A stretch of 64,000 nt of DNA from Bacillus subtilis subsp. subtilis (GCA_021733645.1 JAHREJ010000008.1:44266-108265); one strand, 5' to 3'. Shown: positions 33,439-43,046, numbered from the stretch's first letter. Numbers and translations are program-made. Notes: generated by a model from the letters alone, not told the origin.

Positions 33439-34785
33439 TCACGAAAGCGTCGTGCGGACGGCAGAATCCAGCGCGGGCAGCCCGCGCTGGCGGCGGCGCT
33501 CTTCGCTGAAGAACGGGTAGAACACCGTGATGAACAGCACGAACAGGAAGGCGTACTGGACGATGCTGCCGGACGAACCAAAGATCGCCCACAGGCAGTA
33601 CACGACCGTGACGCTGGTCAGCAGCCAGAACGCACCGGTATGCACCAGCGTGTGCGAGCGTTCGACCACGAAGTAGCAGGCCACGCAGGAATAGATGTAG
33701 GGCAGCAACGTCAGCACCACGGCGGCCGAGGTGATCACATCGAACTGCGCCGAGGCCGTCTCGGAGGTGGAAGTGACCAGTACGGCCAATGTCATCAGCA
33801 CCGCCACGATCAGCACGCCCTTGACCGGCACGTCATCCTTGTTGGTCTTGCTGAAGATGCTCGGGAACAGGCCATCATCGGAGGCTGCCTTGGCGCTCTG
33901 CGCGGTCAGCAGGATCCAGCCACCGAGCGAGCCGGCCGCGCCAATGAAGGCGCACAGGCTCACCAGCGCGCCGCCCCACCCGCCCACTGCATTGGCCGCA
34001 GCCAGCGCGAAGGGCGCATCGGACACCTGCAGGTCGCCATTGGGCACCATGCCCATGATGACCGAGGAGCTGGCGATGTAGGCAATGGCTGCCAGGAACA
34101 CCCCGGCCAGGGTGGCACGCGCCACGTTCTTTTCCGGGTTCTCCACCACCCCGGCGGTGACCGAGGCCGATTCCACGCCGATGAATGCCCACAAGGTGAG
34201 CGCGGCCGCGCTGGAGATCGCGCCGAAGTTCGACTCGCCGGTCACGTTGTAGGCGCCCTTGAAGATGGTCGGGTCGAAGAAGAACCAGCCGAAGATGGCA
34301 ATGCCCAGGATCGGCACCAGCGCAAAACTGGTGGTGACCGTCTGCAGCTTGCTGACGAATGACGGCCCGATCACGTTGGCAAAACTCAAGGCCCACACCA
34401 GTGCCAGCACCGCAATGCAGCGCGGCAACGGCTCGGACAGGATCGGGAAGAAATAACTGAAGTAGCCGACCGCCGCGATCGGAATGGCGACGTTGCCAAT
34501 CCAGTTGGCGAACCAGTAGATGGTGTTGGTCTGGAAGCCCATGTAAGGTCCGAACCAGTCACGCGCGTAGGCGTAGGGGCCACCGGCCTTGGGTGCCAGC
34601 TTGCCCAGCTTGGCAAACACGAATGCCAGCAGCAGCGCACCGGCGGTGGTGATCAGCCAGCCCCAGATCGAGGCGGTACCGATCTTGGCCAGGCTGGAGG
34701 GCAGCAGGAAAACCCCCGACCCCATCATGTTGCCGGCCACCAGGAAGGTGGCACCCACCACCCCGATTTTCTTTGCTTCTGCCAT
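33439..34785 (-). CDS. adiC: Arginine:agmatine antiporter (AdiC-like APC transporter)
   Basis: Twelve-helix APC-superfamily exchanger of 448 residues. The helix-1 motif GVVGATFLVAGNMMGSGVFLLP contains the GNMMGSG stretch that binds the substrate backbone, and the sequence throughout follows AdiC. A very good ribosome-binding site (AAAGGAG) precedes ATG 34785. It is expected to import arginine and export agmatine, working with the decarboxylase gene downstream. The upstream neighbour is a DcaP-type porin, suggesting a complete path from the medium to the cytoplasm. Confidence 0.9.
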   Translation of the reverse strand: MAEAKKIGVVGATFLVAGNMMGSGVFLLPSSLAKIGTASIWGWLITTAGALLLAFVFAKLGKLAPKAGGPYAYARDWFGPYMGFQTNTIYWFANWIGNVAIPIAAVGYFSYFFPILSEPLPRCIAVLALVWALSFANVIGPSFVSKLQTVTTSFALVPILGIAIFGWFFFDPTIFKGAYNVTGESNFGAISSAAALTLWAFIGVESASVTAGVVENPEKNVARATLAGVFLAAIAYIASSSVIMGMVPNGDLQVSDAPFALAAANAVGGWGGALVSLCAFIGAAGSLGGWILLTAQSAKAASDDGLFPSIFSKTNKDDVPVKGVLIVAVLMTLAVLVTSTSETASAQFDVITSAAVVLTLLPYIYSCVACYFVVERSHTLVHTGAFWLLTSVTVVYCLWAIFGSSGSIVQYAFLFVLFITVFYPFFSEERRRQRGLPALDSAVRTTLS

Positions 34786-34836
34786 GACGGTTTCTCCTTT
34801 GCCAGGCATGGGCCCGGTCGTGCCGGGCGTTAGGGT

Positions 34837-36249
34837 CTACTTGATGAAGTTGTATTGCAGGCTGCCCTGCAGCCGCACGGTGTCGCTACGTTGCCCGCTC
34901 TGTTGCTCCAGTTGCCCGTACAGCAGCTCCATGCCCATCGTCCACGACGGTGCCGGGCTCCACAGCAGGTTGAATACCCCGTAGCGGCTGCGCCGGAACG
35001 CGTCCTCGGCCAGCGCATCGTTGCGCCCACCGTTGAGCTGGCCGTAGATCAGGTTGGACCGCCACATCGGCGTCCAGTAATGGGTGTAGCCGACAAAGCC
35101 GCCGTGCAGCCGGAGCAGTTCCAGGCGCCCGTCGGCGGCGACCACTGCGTCCATGCCCGAACCGGTCAGATCGGCGGTGTAGCGGGCAATGCCCTTGCCG
35201 CCCAAGGCACCGAACAGCAACAGGTCCTGTTCGCCCACCGCGGCCGAGCCGCTGAACTGCAGGCCGCCACCGATCCGACGGTCATCGCCGGCATCACCGT
35301 CGTAGCCCAGGCTGCGGGCCACCATGCCCAGCTGCAGGTGTCCCCAGTCGCGCTCCATGCGTGCGGTAAGGGTGATATCCGGCGCCTGCTCCACCGCGCC
35401 CACACCCGCGGCCGGCGCATTCAACTGCGTGTCCGGGTCTTCGGCGGCCAGGGTCAAGGTGTTGCCCTTGCCCAAGGCGAAGGTGTGGTGGATGCCAGCC
35501 ACCAGCAGGTAGCCGGCCCCGCCGGGCCCGGCAAAGTCGAGGGTGTCGGGCAGGCTGTCGGCATCCATGAAACTGGAATAGCCGTAGCCTGCATAGGTAT
35601 TGCCCAGCTGCCCATACGCGTGACGCAGCCGGAACTGGTAGCTGTCGCTGCTGCCGAAGAAATCATTTTCCAGGTAGAAGCGCAGGTTGCCGTGCGTGGT
35701 CGGGCGCCGCGCTTCGAAACTGAAGCGGGTCTGCTTGGCGTGCATGTTGAAGTTGGACACGTCACGGTGCGTGCTGCCCACCGGAATCGAGGACGGAATG
35801 AACTGGTCCTCGTCGCCGGCGGCACGCGCATCGGCAATGGCATCCAGCTTGGCGTAACCGCCAATGCGGATCAGCGTGTCGGTACCGGGAATGGCGAAGA
35901 AGCCCTTCAGGTCCGGATCCGTCGGGCCGGCGGCGCTATCCGGGCGCGAAGCGGCCGAAGACGGATCAGCCACCGAATCACGCGGCGGCAGGATCGCCTG
36001 GCCACCACCGGGCACATGCGCGGGTCCCGGCGGGGGCAAGGCCAGCGGTGCGACCTGTGCCACGCCCGGGGGTGCCGATGCCGGTGCGGGCGTGCCTGAC
36101 TCCAACGCCTCCAGGCGTTTCTCCATCGTGTCCAACGTTTGCCGCAGCGTGCGGATGTCCCGCCGCAACGCGTCAGCCGAATCCTGTGCCTGCGCCGGTA
36201 CCGCCACCAACAGCGCGGTACAGGCAAGCGTCATCACAGCCAGGCGCAT
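34837..36249 (-). CDS. DcaP-family outer-membrane porin
   Basis: Outer-membrane channel of 470 residues. Signal peptide 1-22 (ALLVAVPAQA), then a coiled coil (ADALRRDIRTLRQTLDTMEKRL) and a Pro-rich linker (about 55-100), then a beta-barrel whose last residue pattern ends QGSLQYNFIK, although the canonical final Phe is replaced by Lys after FI. DcaP porins are trimeric and carry an N-terminal coiled coil, as here. The start MRLAV at 36249 follows GGAG; an in-frame ATG 12 bp earlier is possible. It is the first gene of the arginine-decarboxylase operon (51-bp gap to adiC). Uptake of a basic amino acid or a small dicarboxylate is inferred. Confidence 0.82.
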   Translation of the reverse strand: MRLAVMTLACTALLVAVPAQAQDSADALRRDIRTLRQTLDTMEKRLEALESGTPAPASAPPGVAQVAPLALPPPGPAHVPGGGQAILPPRDSVADPSSAASRPDSAAGPTDPDLKGFFAIPGTDTLIRIGGYAKLDAIADARAAGDEDQFIPSSIPVGSTHRDVSNFNMHAKQTRFSFEARRPTTHGNLRFYLENDFFGSSDSYQFRLRHAYGQLGNTYAGYGYSSFMDADSLPDTLDFAGPGGAGYLLVAGIHHTFALGKGNTLTLAAEDPDTQLNAPAAGVGAVEQAPDITLTARMERDWGHLQLGMVARSLGYDGDAGDDRRIGGGLQFSGSAAVGEQDLLLFGALGGKGIARYTADLTGSGMDAVVAADGRLELLRLHGGFVGYTHYWTPMWRSNLIYGQLNGGRNDALAEDAFRRSRYGVFNLLWSPAPSWTMGMELLYGQLEQQSGQRSDTVRLQGSLQYNFIK

Positions 36250-36605
36250 CACGTTCTCCATGAATCGCGAACAGCCTTGCCGCACATCGTCGATGCGCCA
36301 GCGCACCCGACCATGATCGGCAACCCGGTACTGCATTGCAGGCGTGGCGCCGCTGCCGCCCGCACCGGCGAACCGGCAACGCGCCCACAGCGATGGGCTG
36401 GCCCACCTGGGATGCCCTCCTCATCCCGAAAGGCATGACGTAAACGTCTCGTATGCCAGCGCCTTGAGTAACAATGGCCGGGTGAGCATTTTGTGAAGTC
36501 TGCCGGTCGTTTCAATGACAGCAGTGCGCCCGCAATCGCGGGAAAAACAGCGGTGGGAGGAGTTGCACGCATCCGCACAGCCTAGTGTGCGTGTCGTATT
36601 CGGCC

Positions 36606-36619
36606 TTGATCTAGATCAA
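36606..36619. promoter_or_regulatory. FNR/ANR-type box
   Basis: TTGATCTAGATCAA is a perfect palindrome that matches the FNR consensus TTGAT-N4-ATCAA. It is 357 bp upstream of the porin-antiporter-decarboxylase operon, in a gene-free region, and the only other neighbour (the DsbG-like gene) points away on its 3' side. The promoter it might control was not located. Confidence 0.65.
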
Positions 36620-36666
36620 CCGCCCGCTGCCGGTAGTGTGCGCACCACGATTCCGCAGGCCACCAT

Positions 36667-36699
36667 CCCTACATCGTCCCTACATCGTCCCTACATCGT
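36667..36699. repeat. Three exact 11-bp tandem repeats
   Basis: CCCTACATCGT occurs three times head to tail at 36667-36677, 36678-36688 and 36689-36699. The position, in the 512-bp gene-free stretch upstream of the adi-type operon, allows a regulatory role. Nothing else was recognised between 36250 and 36761 apart from the FNR-like box. Confidence 0.75.
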
Positions 36700-36761
36700 G
36701 CTACCCAAGCACCCGCGCACCGGCGTTGCACCGGCGCGCGTGTCGTCCCTCACGCTGCCAC

Positions 36762-37595
36762 TCAGCGCTTGCCCATCACCAGGTCCATGTCCTGGCCCTG
36801 CGGCATGCCCGAGCGGCGCTGAAGCATGCCCTTGTCATCCTTGAACAGGATGCCCGGGGTGCCCTGGAAGCCCATCTCGATCATCAGTTCCTGGTTGTCG
36901 TTGAGCTTGTTGGCAATGTCCGCGCTCAACGCGGCAACCGGCTTGATCCCGCCCTTGTCGAAGCGGTGTTCGTTCTCCAGCAGCGCCGCACTGGGGTTGG
37001 AGGCGGTCAGGATCGCGGCGGCCTTGGCCGGGCTGTCTTCGCGGATCACCCCGACCATGATGTGCCGCAGCTGCACCTTGCCGCCGTCCACCCACGGCCG
37101 CGCCGCTTCCCAGAAGCGATGGCAGTACGGGCAGTTGGCGTCGCTGAAGGTGTAGACCACGCGCGGCGCATCGGCACGACCATCACGCACCCACGTACTG
37201 GCATCGAGCTTCTTCCACATTTTTTCCGACATCGGCTTGGCCGCCAGCTTCTCCAACGGTGCCGCACCCACATCTTCGCCGTTCTCATCAAACAGGCTGC
37301 CCACCACCACATGCTTGCCATCGGGGGTGACGTAGGCCGCCGCCGGCTGCTGGCCGCCCACCACGCCGGCAAAGCCGCGCAGGCCGCCCGGTGCGTCGAA
37401 TTCACCCACTACCTCGAAGCCGTGCTTCTGGATGCCCTTCAGCACCGCCGGGTAATTGCCGGTCGCGGCCGCCGGGGCCTTGGCCGCAGTAGCTGCAGTG
37501 GCATTGGGCGACTGTGCCTGGCTGCAACCGGCCAGCCCCATCAACAGCGCCGCGGCAAGCATCGAGCCCAGTGCGGGCGGGGTTTTCAACAGCAT
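36762..37595 (-). CDS. DsbG/DsbC-like thiol:disulfide lipoprotein
   Basis: Periplasmic thiol-disulfide protein of 277 residues. A signal sequence ends in the lipobox LAGC (about Cys23), so the mature protein is probably lipid-anchored, unlike E. coli DsbG. An N-terminal dimerisation-like domain (about 45-110) is followed by the thioredoxin fold with the active site CPYC (in DANCPYCHRFWEAARP) and the cis-Pro loop MGFQGTPGILF. AGGAG precedes the ATG. It is 40 bp downstream of the TlpA-like gene and probably forms an operon with it. Confidence 0.88.
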   Translation of the reverse strand: MLLKTPPALGSMLAAALLMGLAGCSQAQSPNATAATAAKAPAAATGNYPAVLKGIQKHGFEVVGEFDAPGGLRGFAGVVGGQQPAAAYVTPDGKHVVVGSLFDENGEDVGAAPLEKLAAKPMSEKMWKKLDASTWVRDGRADAPRVVYTFSDANCPYCHRFWEAARPWVDGGKVQLRHIMVGVIREDSPAKAAAILTASNPSAALLENEHRFDKGGIKPVAALSADIANKLNDNQELMIEMGFQGTPGILFKDDKGMLQRRSGMPQGQDMDLVMGKR

Positions 37596-37635
37596 GGCAA
37601 CTCCTGGTTTCAACAAAATGGAAAACACCACGCGC

Positions 37636-38439
37636 TCAGCGCAGCGCGTCGAGCCGGGCCTGCAGTCCGGCCGCACTGAGTTCCCCCATGTGCAGGCCCT
37701 GCAACCGACCACGTGAATCGAAGAACAGGGTAGTCGGGTATGCGTGAACCTGCAGCCGTTCGGAACCCAGGCTGTCGGCGTCGAGCAGCACATGCTGCAG
37801 CTCAAGGCGCTGGTGGGTCAGGAACTGCTGCACCTCTTCGGCGCTTTCCCCCTGGTTGAGGAACACAAACCGCACCCCCGGTTCGCGCTGCTGGGCAGCG
37901 GCGAACAGCGGCATTTCGCGCCGGCACGGCGCACACCAAGTCGCCCAGAGATTGATCACCATCGGCTTGCCTTGTTGATCGGCCAGCGCCATCGGCTCCC
38001 CCTGCAAGGACTGCAGGGTCAGTTCCGGCACGGTGATGCGCGCCTGCTGCAGGTGCGCCATGCCCAGCGTCAAGCCGGCCCAACACACCACGCCGGCCGC
38101 CGCGCCGGCCCACACCGGGCGACGCAGCCCAGGCCAGCGGCGCAGCCGCCATGCCGCCCACGCCAGCCCGACCAGCACCGCCACCACCGGCAGAAAACCA
38201 CCGTCGCCCAGCCGCAGCAGCGCCCAGGGGTCGGCGGCGTACTGGCGCCAATGCAGCACGACGAACGCCACGCGCCCGCCCAGCAGGCCCAGAAACACCA
38301 TGTCCAGCAGCATCGCACCCGGCGTGGGCTGGCCCTCCTGCGGCAGCGGCTTCAACCACCGCGCCACGCCGATGGCCAGCAACCACCCCAGCAACACCCA
38401 CACTACGCCCAGCGGTACCGGGCCAACACTGCTCATCAT
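37636..38439 (-). CDS. TlpA-like thioredoxin fused to an Lgt-like membrane domain
   Basis: Protein of 267 residues. The N-terminal 130 residues hold four hydrophobic segments, including LLDMVFLGLLGGRVAFVVLHW and LRLGDGGFLPVVAVLVGLAWAAW, a pattern like the first helices of prolipoprotein diacylglyceryl transferase (Lgt). A TlpA/ResA-type thioredoxin domain follows (about 140-267) with the active site WATWCAPC and the cis-Pro loop HAYPTTLFF. The thioredoxin domain should face the periplasm as a membrane-tethered thiol-disulfide protein. It heads a two-gene unit with the DsbG-like lipoprotein. ATG 38439 and 38436 are both possible. Confidence 0.8.
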   Translation of the reverse strand: MMSSVGPVPLGVVWVLLGWLLAIGVARWLKPLPQEGQPTPGAMLLDMVFLGLLGGRVAFVVLHWRQYAADPWALLRLGDGGFLPVVAVLVGLAWAAWRLRRWPGLRRPVWAGAAAGVVCWAGLTLGMAHLQQARITVPELTLQSLQGEPMALADQQGKPMVINLWATWCAPCRREMPLFAAAQQREPGVRFVFLNQGESAEEVQQFLTHQRLELQHVLLDADSLGSERLQVHAYPTTLFFDSRGRLQGLHMGELSAAGLQARLDALR

Positions 38440-38626
38440 TCATCCGTCTCCACCGCAGCTGCATCCCGCGCAGCCGTGGCTGTGTCTGTATCAACCCCGA
38501 CGGCATGGTCACAGCCCGTCGCCGATCCGGCAAGCGGCAACCGCACATGCGCCAACGGCAGGCCGCGTGCGCAAGCCTGCCGTTGCCCGACCCACTCCTG
38601 CATTGGTCTTGGTGGGGGTTGGCTGG

Positions 38627-39691
38627 CTAGGCAGCCGAGCGCATCGGTTCGGTGGGCGCGTTCACCGCCGGGCTGCGCGCGCGCTCACGACGCTGCACCA
38701 TCAGTTGCCTTCGATAGCGCGACGGGGTGAGGCCCACAATCCGCAGGAACAGGCGGCGGAACGCGCTCTGATCGGAGTAGCCCACCGCCCAGGAAACCTC
38801 GTCGATCTCGCCACCGGCCTGCAGCATCAACTGCGCCTTGGCGATGCGCAGCCGCTGGCAGTACTCGATCGGGCGCAGCCCGGTCGCCTTGAGGAAGCGC
38901 CGTTGCAACGTGCGTGGCTCCAACCCGGCCGAGTCGCAGATGTCCTGCAGGCTCACCCCACGTGCGGCGATGGTATGCAACCAGCGCTGCGCCTTGAGGA
39001 TGCCGCGGTCACCGTGGGCGAAGTTGGGGCTGAAGCGCTCCAGGTCGTCCTGCACCGCGCGCGGGATCACCAGCTGCAACTGCTGGATCGCCGCGGCCAT
39101 CACGGTCTGCCCATACACGCGGGCCAGCAGACGCAGGCTGAGGTACTTCCAGGCATCCGGCCCCGATGCACTGAGCAGGTCGCCGTCATCCACCAGGGCG
39201 CGCTCGCCCAGGTTCCAGCTGGGCACCACGGTGGCCAGCGACGGGCAACGCGCCAGGTTCGGCAGGCTTACCGTGCGCCCGGCCAGCACGCCGCTGGCGG
39301 CGAGCATCAACCCGCCTTCGTCACAGCCGGCCAGCACGCTGCCGCCGTCGTGGCACGCGCGCAACCAGGCCAGCATGCGCTCGTCCGGTGGCGGCAGCGG
39401 CCAGCTCGGCTCGTTGCCCGGCACCACGATGATCGCCGGCAGCGCGTCACCGAACAGCTCCGCCCCGGCCACCCGTTGCACGCCGCGCGCCGACAACGTC
39501 CAGCGTGTTACCAGCATCCGCGCGCCCTGGCGTTTGCCTGCCGCCGCCGTGCGGTTGCAGCGCTGCGCCAACTCGGACAGGACCGGTGCGGCGGCCCGCA
39601 GGCTTCCGGCGTACTCCAGCACGGCCACCTCCATCAGGGCGGCCGACGACGGCCGGGAGGCAGGGGTCAACGGGTTGAAAGGTACATCCAT
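38627..39691 (-). CDS. GlxA-type AraC-family transcriptional regulator
   Basis: Regulator of 354 residues: a DJ-1/PfpI-like amidotransferase domain (about 20-200; contains ALPAIIVVPG and CDEGGLMLAASG in the region where the nucleophile elbow lies) fused to a C-terminal AraC helix-turn-helix pair (about 245-330, LEPRTLQRRFLKATGLRPIEYCQRLRIAKAQLML in two parts, then VGYSDQSAFRRLF). GlxA-type proteins often control catabolism of quaternary amines or aldehydes. The start at 39691 follows GAGGAG. It is divergent from the merR gene. Target genes are not evident. Confidence 0.88.
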   Translation of the reverse strand: MDVPFNPLTPASRPSSAALMEVAVLEYAGSLRAAAPVLSELAQRCNRTAAAGKRQGARMLVTRWTLSARGVQRVAGAELFGDALPAIIVVPGNEPSWPLPPPDERMLAWLRACHDGGSVLAGCDEGGLMLAASGVLAGRTVSLPNLARCPSLATVVPSWNLGERALVDDGDLLSASGPDAWKYLSLRLLARVYGQTVMAAAIQQLQLVIPRAVQDDLERFSPNFAHGDRGILKAQRWLHTIAARGVSLQDICDSAGLEPRTLQRRFLKATGLRPIEYCQRLRIAKAQLMLQAGGEIDEVSWAVGYSDQSAFRRLFLRIVGLTPSRYRRQLMVQRRERARSPAVNAPTEPMRSAA

Positions 39692-39852
39692 GGGCAAACT
39701 CCTCGAACAGCGCCTGGGGCAGCGAAACCCAAGCGGGGCAAGGGTTTGCAGCGAACCCAATCGAGCCTACGGAGGCAAAAGCCCGGGAGCTATGAAACAA
39801 GTTGTATTTTTCAGCCCACTAACGACAGCAGACGGCCGGGCTTCAGCAACCC

Positions 39853-39884
39853 TTGACTCTTGACCAGACTCCAGGGTTTACCCT
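39853..39884 (+). promoter_or_regulatory. MerR-type promoter with extended spacer upstream of merR-copA
   Basis: TTGACT (39853-39858) and TACCCT (39879-39884) are separated by 20 bp, the elongated spacing typical of promoters activated by MerR-family regulators. The dyad AGGGT-TT-ACCCT is within this region. The start codon of merR is 28 bp downstream of the -10. Regulation by the merR product itself is inferred. Confidence 0.55.
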
Positions 39885-39911
39885 CATCGCCAGCTCTTCA
39901 ACGAGGTGGAC

Positions 39912-40310
39912 ATGAACATCGGACAGCTCGCACGCCAGGCCGGCGTGCCGATCGACACCGTGCGTTACTACGAGCGCCAGCAGTTGCTGCCCACCGCGCG
40001 GCGCAGCGCCGGCGGCTATCGGGTGTTCGGTGACACCGACCTGACCCGGCTGCAGTTCATCCGCCGCGCCAAGGCGCTGGGTTTCACCCTTGAGGAGATC
40101 GGCGAGCTGCTCACCCTCAGCGACCAGCGCGGCCAGGATATGGCCCAGGTCCGCGACACCGCCGAGCACAAGCTGGCCGACATCGAGCAGCGCATCACCG
40201 AACTGCAGCGCATGCATGGCGCACTCAAGCACCTGGTGGATGCCTGCCCCGGCCACGGCGAGTTGGCGCACTGCCCGATCCTGGCCGCGCTGACCGGCTC
40301 ACGGCAGTGA
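39912..40310 (+). CDS. MerR-family heavy-metal (copper-type) regulator
   Basis: Regulator of 132 residues: N-terminal winged helix ([27 protein letters not shown]), dimerisation helix, and a C-terminal Cys pair in [15 protein letters not shown], the metal-binding end seen in CueR/CadR-like proteins. GAGG precedes ATG 39912; an in-frame GTG at 39906 is less likely. Its TGA overlaps the GTG start of the copper ATPase gene, so the sensor and the pump are co-translated and autoregulated through the extended-spacer promoter. The metal (copper or silver) is inferred from the pump. Confidence 0.9.
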   Translation: MNIGQLARQAGVPIDTVRYYERQQLLPTARRSAGGYRVFGDTDLTRLQFIRRAKALGFTLEEIGELLTLSDQRGQDMAQVRDTAEHKLADIEQRITELQRMHGALKHLVDACPGHGELAHCPILAALTGSRQ

Positions 40311-42658
40311 ATCACCCTCGGCCCCCTGGCAGCACGGCCCCTGGCACCGGCGGTGCAGGCCAGGCCGAGGCCAGCGTGAAGGACCCGGTGTGCGGCATGC
40401 ACGTGGACCCGGCCGCCACCCCCCATCACGCCCGGCAGGCAGGCAGCACTTACCACTTCTGCAGCGATGGCTGCCGGCGCAGGTTCGTGGCCGAGCCGCT
40501 GCGCTACCTTGCCCCCGCTTCGCCGGAGGCAGCACCGGCGCCGGCCGGCGCGCTCTACACCTGCCCGATGGATCCACAGATCGTGCAGGACGGGCCGGGC
40601 ACCTGCCCCCTCTGCGGCATGGCGCTGGAGCCGATGCTGCCCCGTCTGGACGAAGGCGAGCCGCCGGAGCTGGCCGACTTCCGCCGCCGCTTCTGGTGGA
40701 CCCTGCCACTGAGCGTGGCCACGATGGCCCTGGCGATGCTGGCGATGACCCCACTGCTGCGGGGCCTGTCGCCCGACCTGCGGGTGTGGCTGGAACTGGC
40801 GCTGGCCACCCCGGTGGTGCTGTGGGCCGGCTGGCCCTTTCTGCAACGGTGGGCGCAATCGATCGGCAATCGCAGCCCGAACATGTGGACCCTGATCGGT
40901 ACCGGTGTACTGGCCGCCTACGGCTACAGCGTGGTTGCCACGTTGGCACCGTCGCTGTTTCCGCCGTCGTTCCGCCAGCACGGCCATGTCGGGGTGTATT
41001 TCGAAGCGGCGGCGGTGATCATCTCGCTGACCCTGCTGGGCCAGTTGATGGAACTGCGCGCGCGTGCCAAGACCTCCGCGGCCATCAAGGCCCTGCTCGG
41101 GCTGGCACCCAAGACCGCGCGGGTGCTGCGCGACGATGGGCACGAGGAAGACGTGGACATCGCCCGGCTGCAGCCCGGCGACCGCCTGCGCGTGCGCCCC
41201 GGCGAGAAAGTCCCGGTGGACGGCACCGTGCTCGAGGGCCGTTCGTCGGTCGACGAATCCATGCTCACCGGCGAACCGGTCCCGGTGGGAAAGCACGTGG
41301 GCGATGCGGTGATCGGCGCCACCCTCAACGGCACCGGCAGCCTGGTGATCCGCGCCGACCGCCTGGGCGATGACAGCATGCTGGCGCAGATCGTGCAGTT
41401 GGTTGCGCAGGCACAACGCTCGCGTGCACCGATGCAGCGCATGGCCGACAAGGTCGCGTACGGGTTCGTGCTGGCCGTCCTGGCGGCCGCGGTGCTCACC
41501 CTGCTGGGGTGGGGCCTGTTCGGCCCGGCACCATCATGGACCCACGGCGTGCTCAGCGCGGTGGCGGTGCTCATCATCGCCTGCCCGTGTGCGCTGGGGC
41601 TGGCCACGCCGATGTCGATCATGGTGGCCACCGGCCGCGCCGCGCGGCAGGGCGTGCTGTTCCGCGATGCCGAAGCGATCGAGGCGTTGCGCCAGATCGA
41701 TACGCTGGTGGTGGACAAGACCGGCACGCTCACCGAGGGCCGCCCGCATTTCCGCGACGTGCAGGCAGTGGCGCCGTTCACCGCCGATGACGTGCTGCAC
41801 TGGGCGGCCAGCCTGGACCAGGGCAGCGAACATCCGTTGGCCGCCGCGATCGTGGCCGAGGCACGCCAACGCGGCAGGCCCCTGGCCGGCGTGGACGACT
41901 TCGATTCCCTCACCGGCATGGGCGTGCGTGGCAAGGTGGAGGGCCACGCGCTGTTGCTGGGCAACGCGTCGCTGATGCACGAACACGGCATTGCGCTGCA
42001 ACCCCTGGACGAGCGTGCACAGGCATTGCGCGGGACCGCCGCAAGTGTGATGTACCTGGCCGTGGAGGGGCAGCTGGCCGGGCTGCTCGCGGTTGCCGAC
42101 CCGATCAAGGCCTCCACCGCTGAAGCGATCGCCCTGCTGCACCGCGACGGCCTGCGCATCGTGATGGCCACCGGCGACGGCCGCGCCACTGCCGAGGCGG
42201 TCGCACGCGAACTGGGCCTGGATGAGGTCCACGGCGAAATGCGCCCGGCCGACAAGGCCGAACTGATCCGCGCGCTGCAGGCACAGGGGTGCAAGGTGGC
42301 AATGGCCGGCGATGGCATCAATGATGCGCCGGCACTGGCCACCGCCGATGTTGGCATCGCGATGGGCAACGGCACCGACGTGGCGATGTCCAGTGCGCAG
42401 GTCACCCTGGTCAAGGGCGATCTGCGCGGCATCCTGCGCGCCCGGCAGCTGTCCACTGCAAGCGTGCGCAACATGCGCCAGAACCTGGGGTTTGCGTTCG
42501 CCTACAACGGGCTTGGCATTCCGGTTGCCGCCGGTGTGCTCTACCCGTTCGGCATTTCGCTGTCGCCGATGTTGGCTGCGCTGGCGATGAGTTTGAGTTC
42601 GGTATCGGTGATCAGCAACGCATTGCGCCTGCGCCATCAACGCCTGCCCGACGCATGA
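40307..42658 (+). CDS. copA: Copper/silver P1B-type ATPase with YHS and metal-binding domains
   Basis: Inner-membrane efflux ATPase of 783 residues. Domains in order: YHS domain (about 25-68, with VCGM, FCSDGC), heavy-metal-binding domain (about 83-110, YTCPMDP and [10 protein letters not shown]), eight helices, actuator domain with TGEP at 321-324, the ion-path motif CPC at 426-428, and the phosphorylated Asp470 in DKTGT. The usual N-terminal HMA domain is replaced by these two Cys-rich domains. The start is GTG at 40307, overlapping the merR stop. Cu+ or Ag+ export is expected. The 3' end is 68 bp before a tRNA operon. Confidence 0.93.
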   Translation: MNHPRPPGSTAPGTGGAGQAEASVKDPVCGMHVDPAATPHHARQAGSTYHFCSDGCRRRFVAEPLRYLAPASPEAAPAPAGALYTCPMDPQIVQDGPGTCPLCGMALEPMLPRLDEGEPPELADFRRRFWWTLPLSVATMALAMLAMTPLLRGLSPDLRVWLELALATPVVLWAGWPFLQRWAQSIGNRSPNMWTLIGTGVLAAYGYSVVATLAPSLFPPSFRQHGHVGVYFEAAAVIISLTLLGQLMELRARAKTSAAIKALLGLAPKTARVLRDDGHEEDVDIARLQPGDRLRVRPGEKVPVDGTVLEGRSSVDESMLTGEPVPVGKHVGDAVIGATLNGTGSLVIRADRLGDDSMLAQIVQLVAQAQRSRAPMQRMADKVAYGFVLAVLAAAVLTLLGWGLFGPAPSWTHGVLSAVAVLIIACPCALGLATPMSIMVATGRAARQGVLFRDAEAIEALRQIDTLVVDKTGTLTEGRPHFRDVQAVAPFTADDVLHWAASLDQGSEHPLAAAIVAEARQRGRPLAGVDDFDSLTGMGVRGKVEGHALLLGNASLMHEHGIALQPLDERAQALRGTAASVMYLAVEGQLAGLLAVADPIKASTAEAIALLHRDGLRIVMATGDGRATAEAVARELGLDEVHGEMRPADKAELIRALQAQGCKVAMAGDGINDAPALATADVGIAMGNGTDVAMSSAQVTLVKGDLRGILRARQLSTASVRNMRQNLGFAFAYNGLGIPVAAGVLYPFGISLSPMLAALAMSLSSVSVISNALRLRHQRLPDA

Positions 42659-42680
42659 CCGGTTTTTGTGCAGTTTTTGC

Positions 42681-42709
42681 TTGCCAATCCAAAACGTCGT
42701 CGCTATGAT
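42681..42709 (+). promoter_or_regulatory. Promoter of the first tRNA-Ala/tRNA-Glu unit
   Basis: TTGCCA (42681-42686), 17-bp spacer, TATGAT (42704-42709). It fits sigma-70 promoters of stable RNA genes and is 18 bp before the tRNA-Ala sequence. Confidence 0.75.
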
Positions 42710-42726
42710 TCCGCTCCTCACGACGT

Positions 42727-42802
42727 GGGGCCATAGCTCAGCTGGGAGAGCGCCTGCATGGCATGCAGGAGGTCGGCGGTTCGATCCCGCCTGGCTCCAC
42801 CA
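42727..42802 (+). tRNA. tRNA-Ala (GGC), copy 1
   Basis: 76-nt cloverleaf with encoded CCA. Acceptor stem GGGGCCA/TGGCTCC, anticodon loop ATGGCAT (anticodon GGC), T-loop GTTCGATCC. It is identical to copy 2 at 43047-43122. Confidence 0.97.
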
Positions 42803-42853
42803 CTCCGGACCTTAGGCCGTTCGGAGGTGCTGAAAACATTGATGAGTTCATGC

Positions 42854-42929
42854 GTCCCCATCGTCTAGAGGCCTAGGACATCACCCTTTCACGGTGGCGA
42901 CCGGGGTTCGAATCCCCGTGGGGACGCCA
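42854..42929 (+). tRNA. tRNA-Glu (TTC), copy 1
   Basis: 76-nt cloverleaf with encoded CCA; acceptor stem GTCCCCA/TGGGGAC, anticodon TTC in the loop CTTTCAC, T-loop GTTCGAATC. It follows tRNA-Ala by 51 bp. It is identical to copy 2. Confidence 0.97.
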
Positions 42930-42995
42930 CTCATCAACGACATCAGGTCCGGTTCGCCGGACCGCTGTCACCGCCACCGGTCGTTACGTTTGGTC

Positions 42996-43024
42996 TTCCA
43001 CAAACGTGAATAGGCAGGTATAGT
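42996..43024 (+). promoter_or_regulatory. Promoter of the second tRNA-Ala/tRNA-Glu unit
   Basis: TTCCAC (42996-43001), 17-bp spacer, TATAGT (43019-43024). The -10 is strong and the -35 is weak. It indicates that the second unit can be transcribed independently. Confidence 0.55.
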
Positions 43025-43046
43025 AGGCGGCTTGCGGTAACAACGT

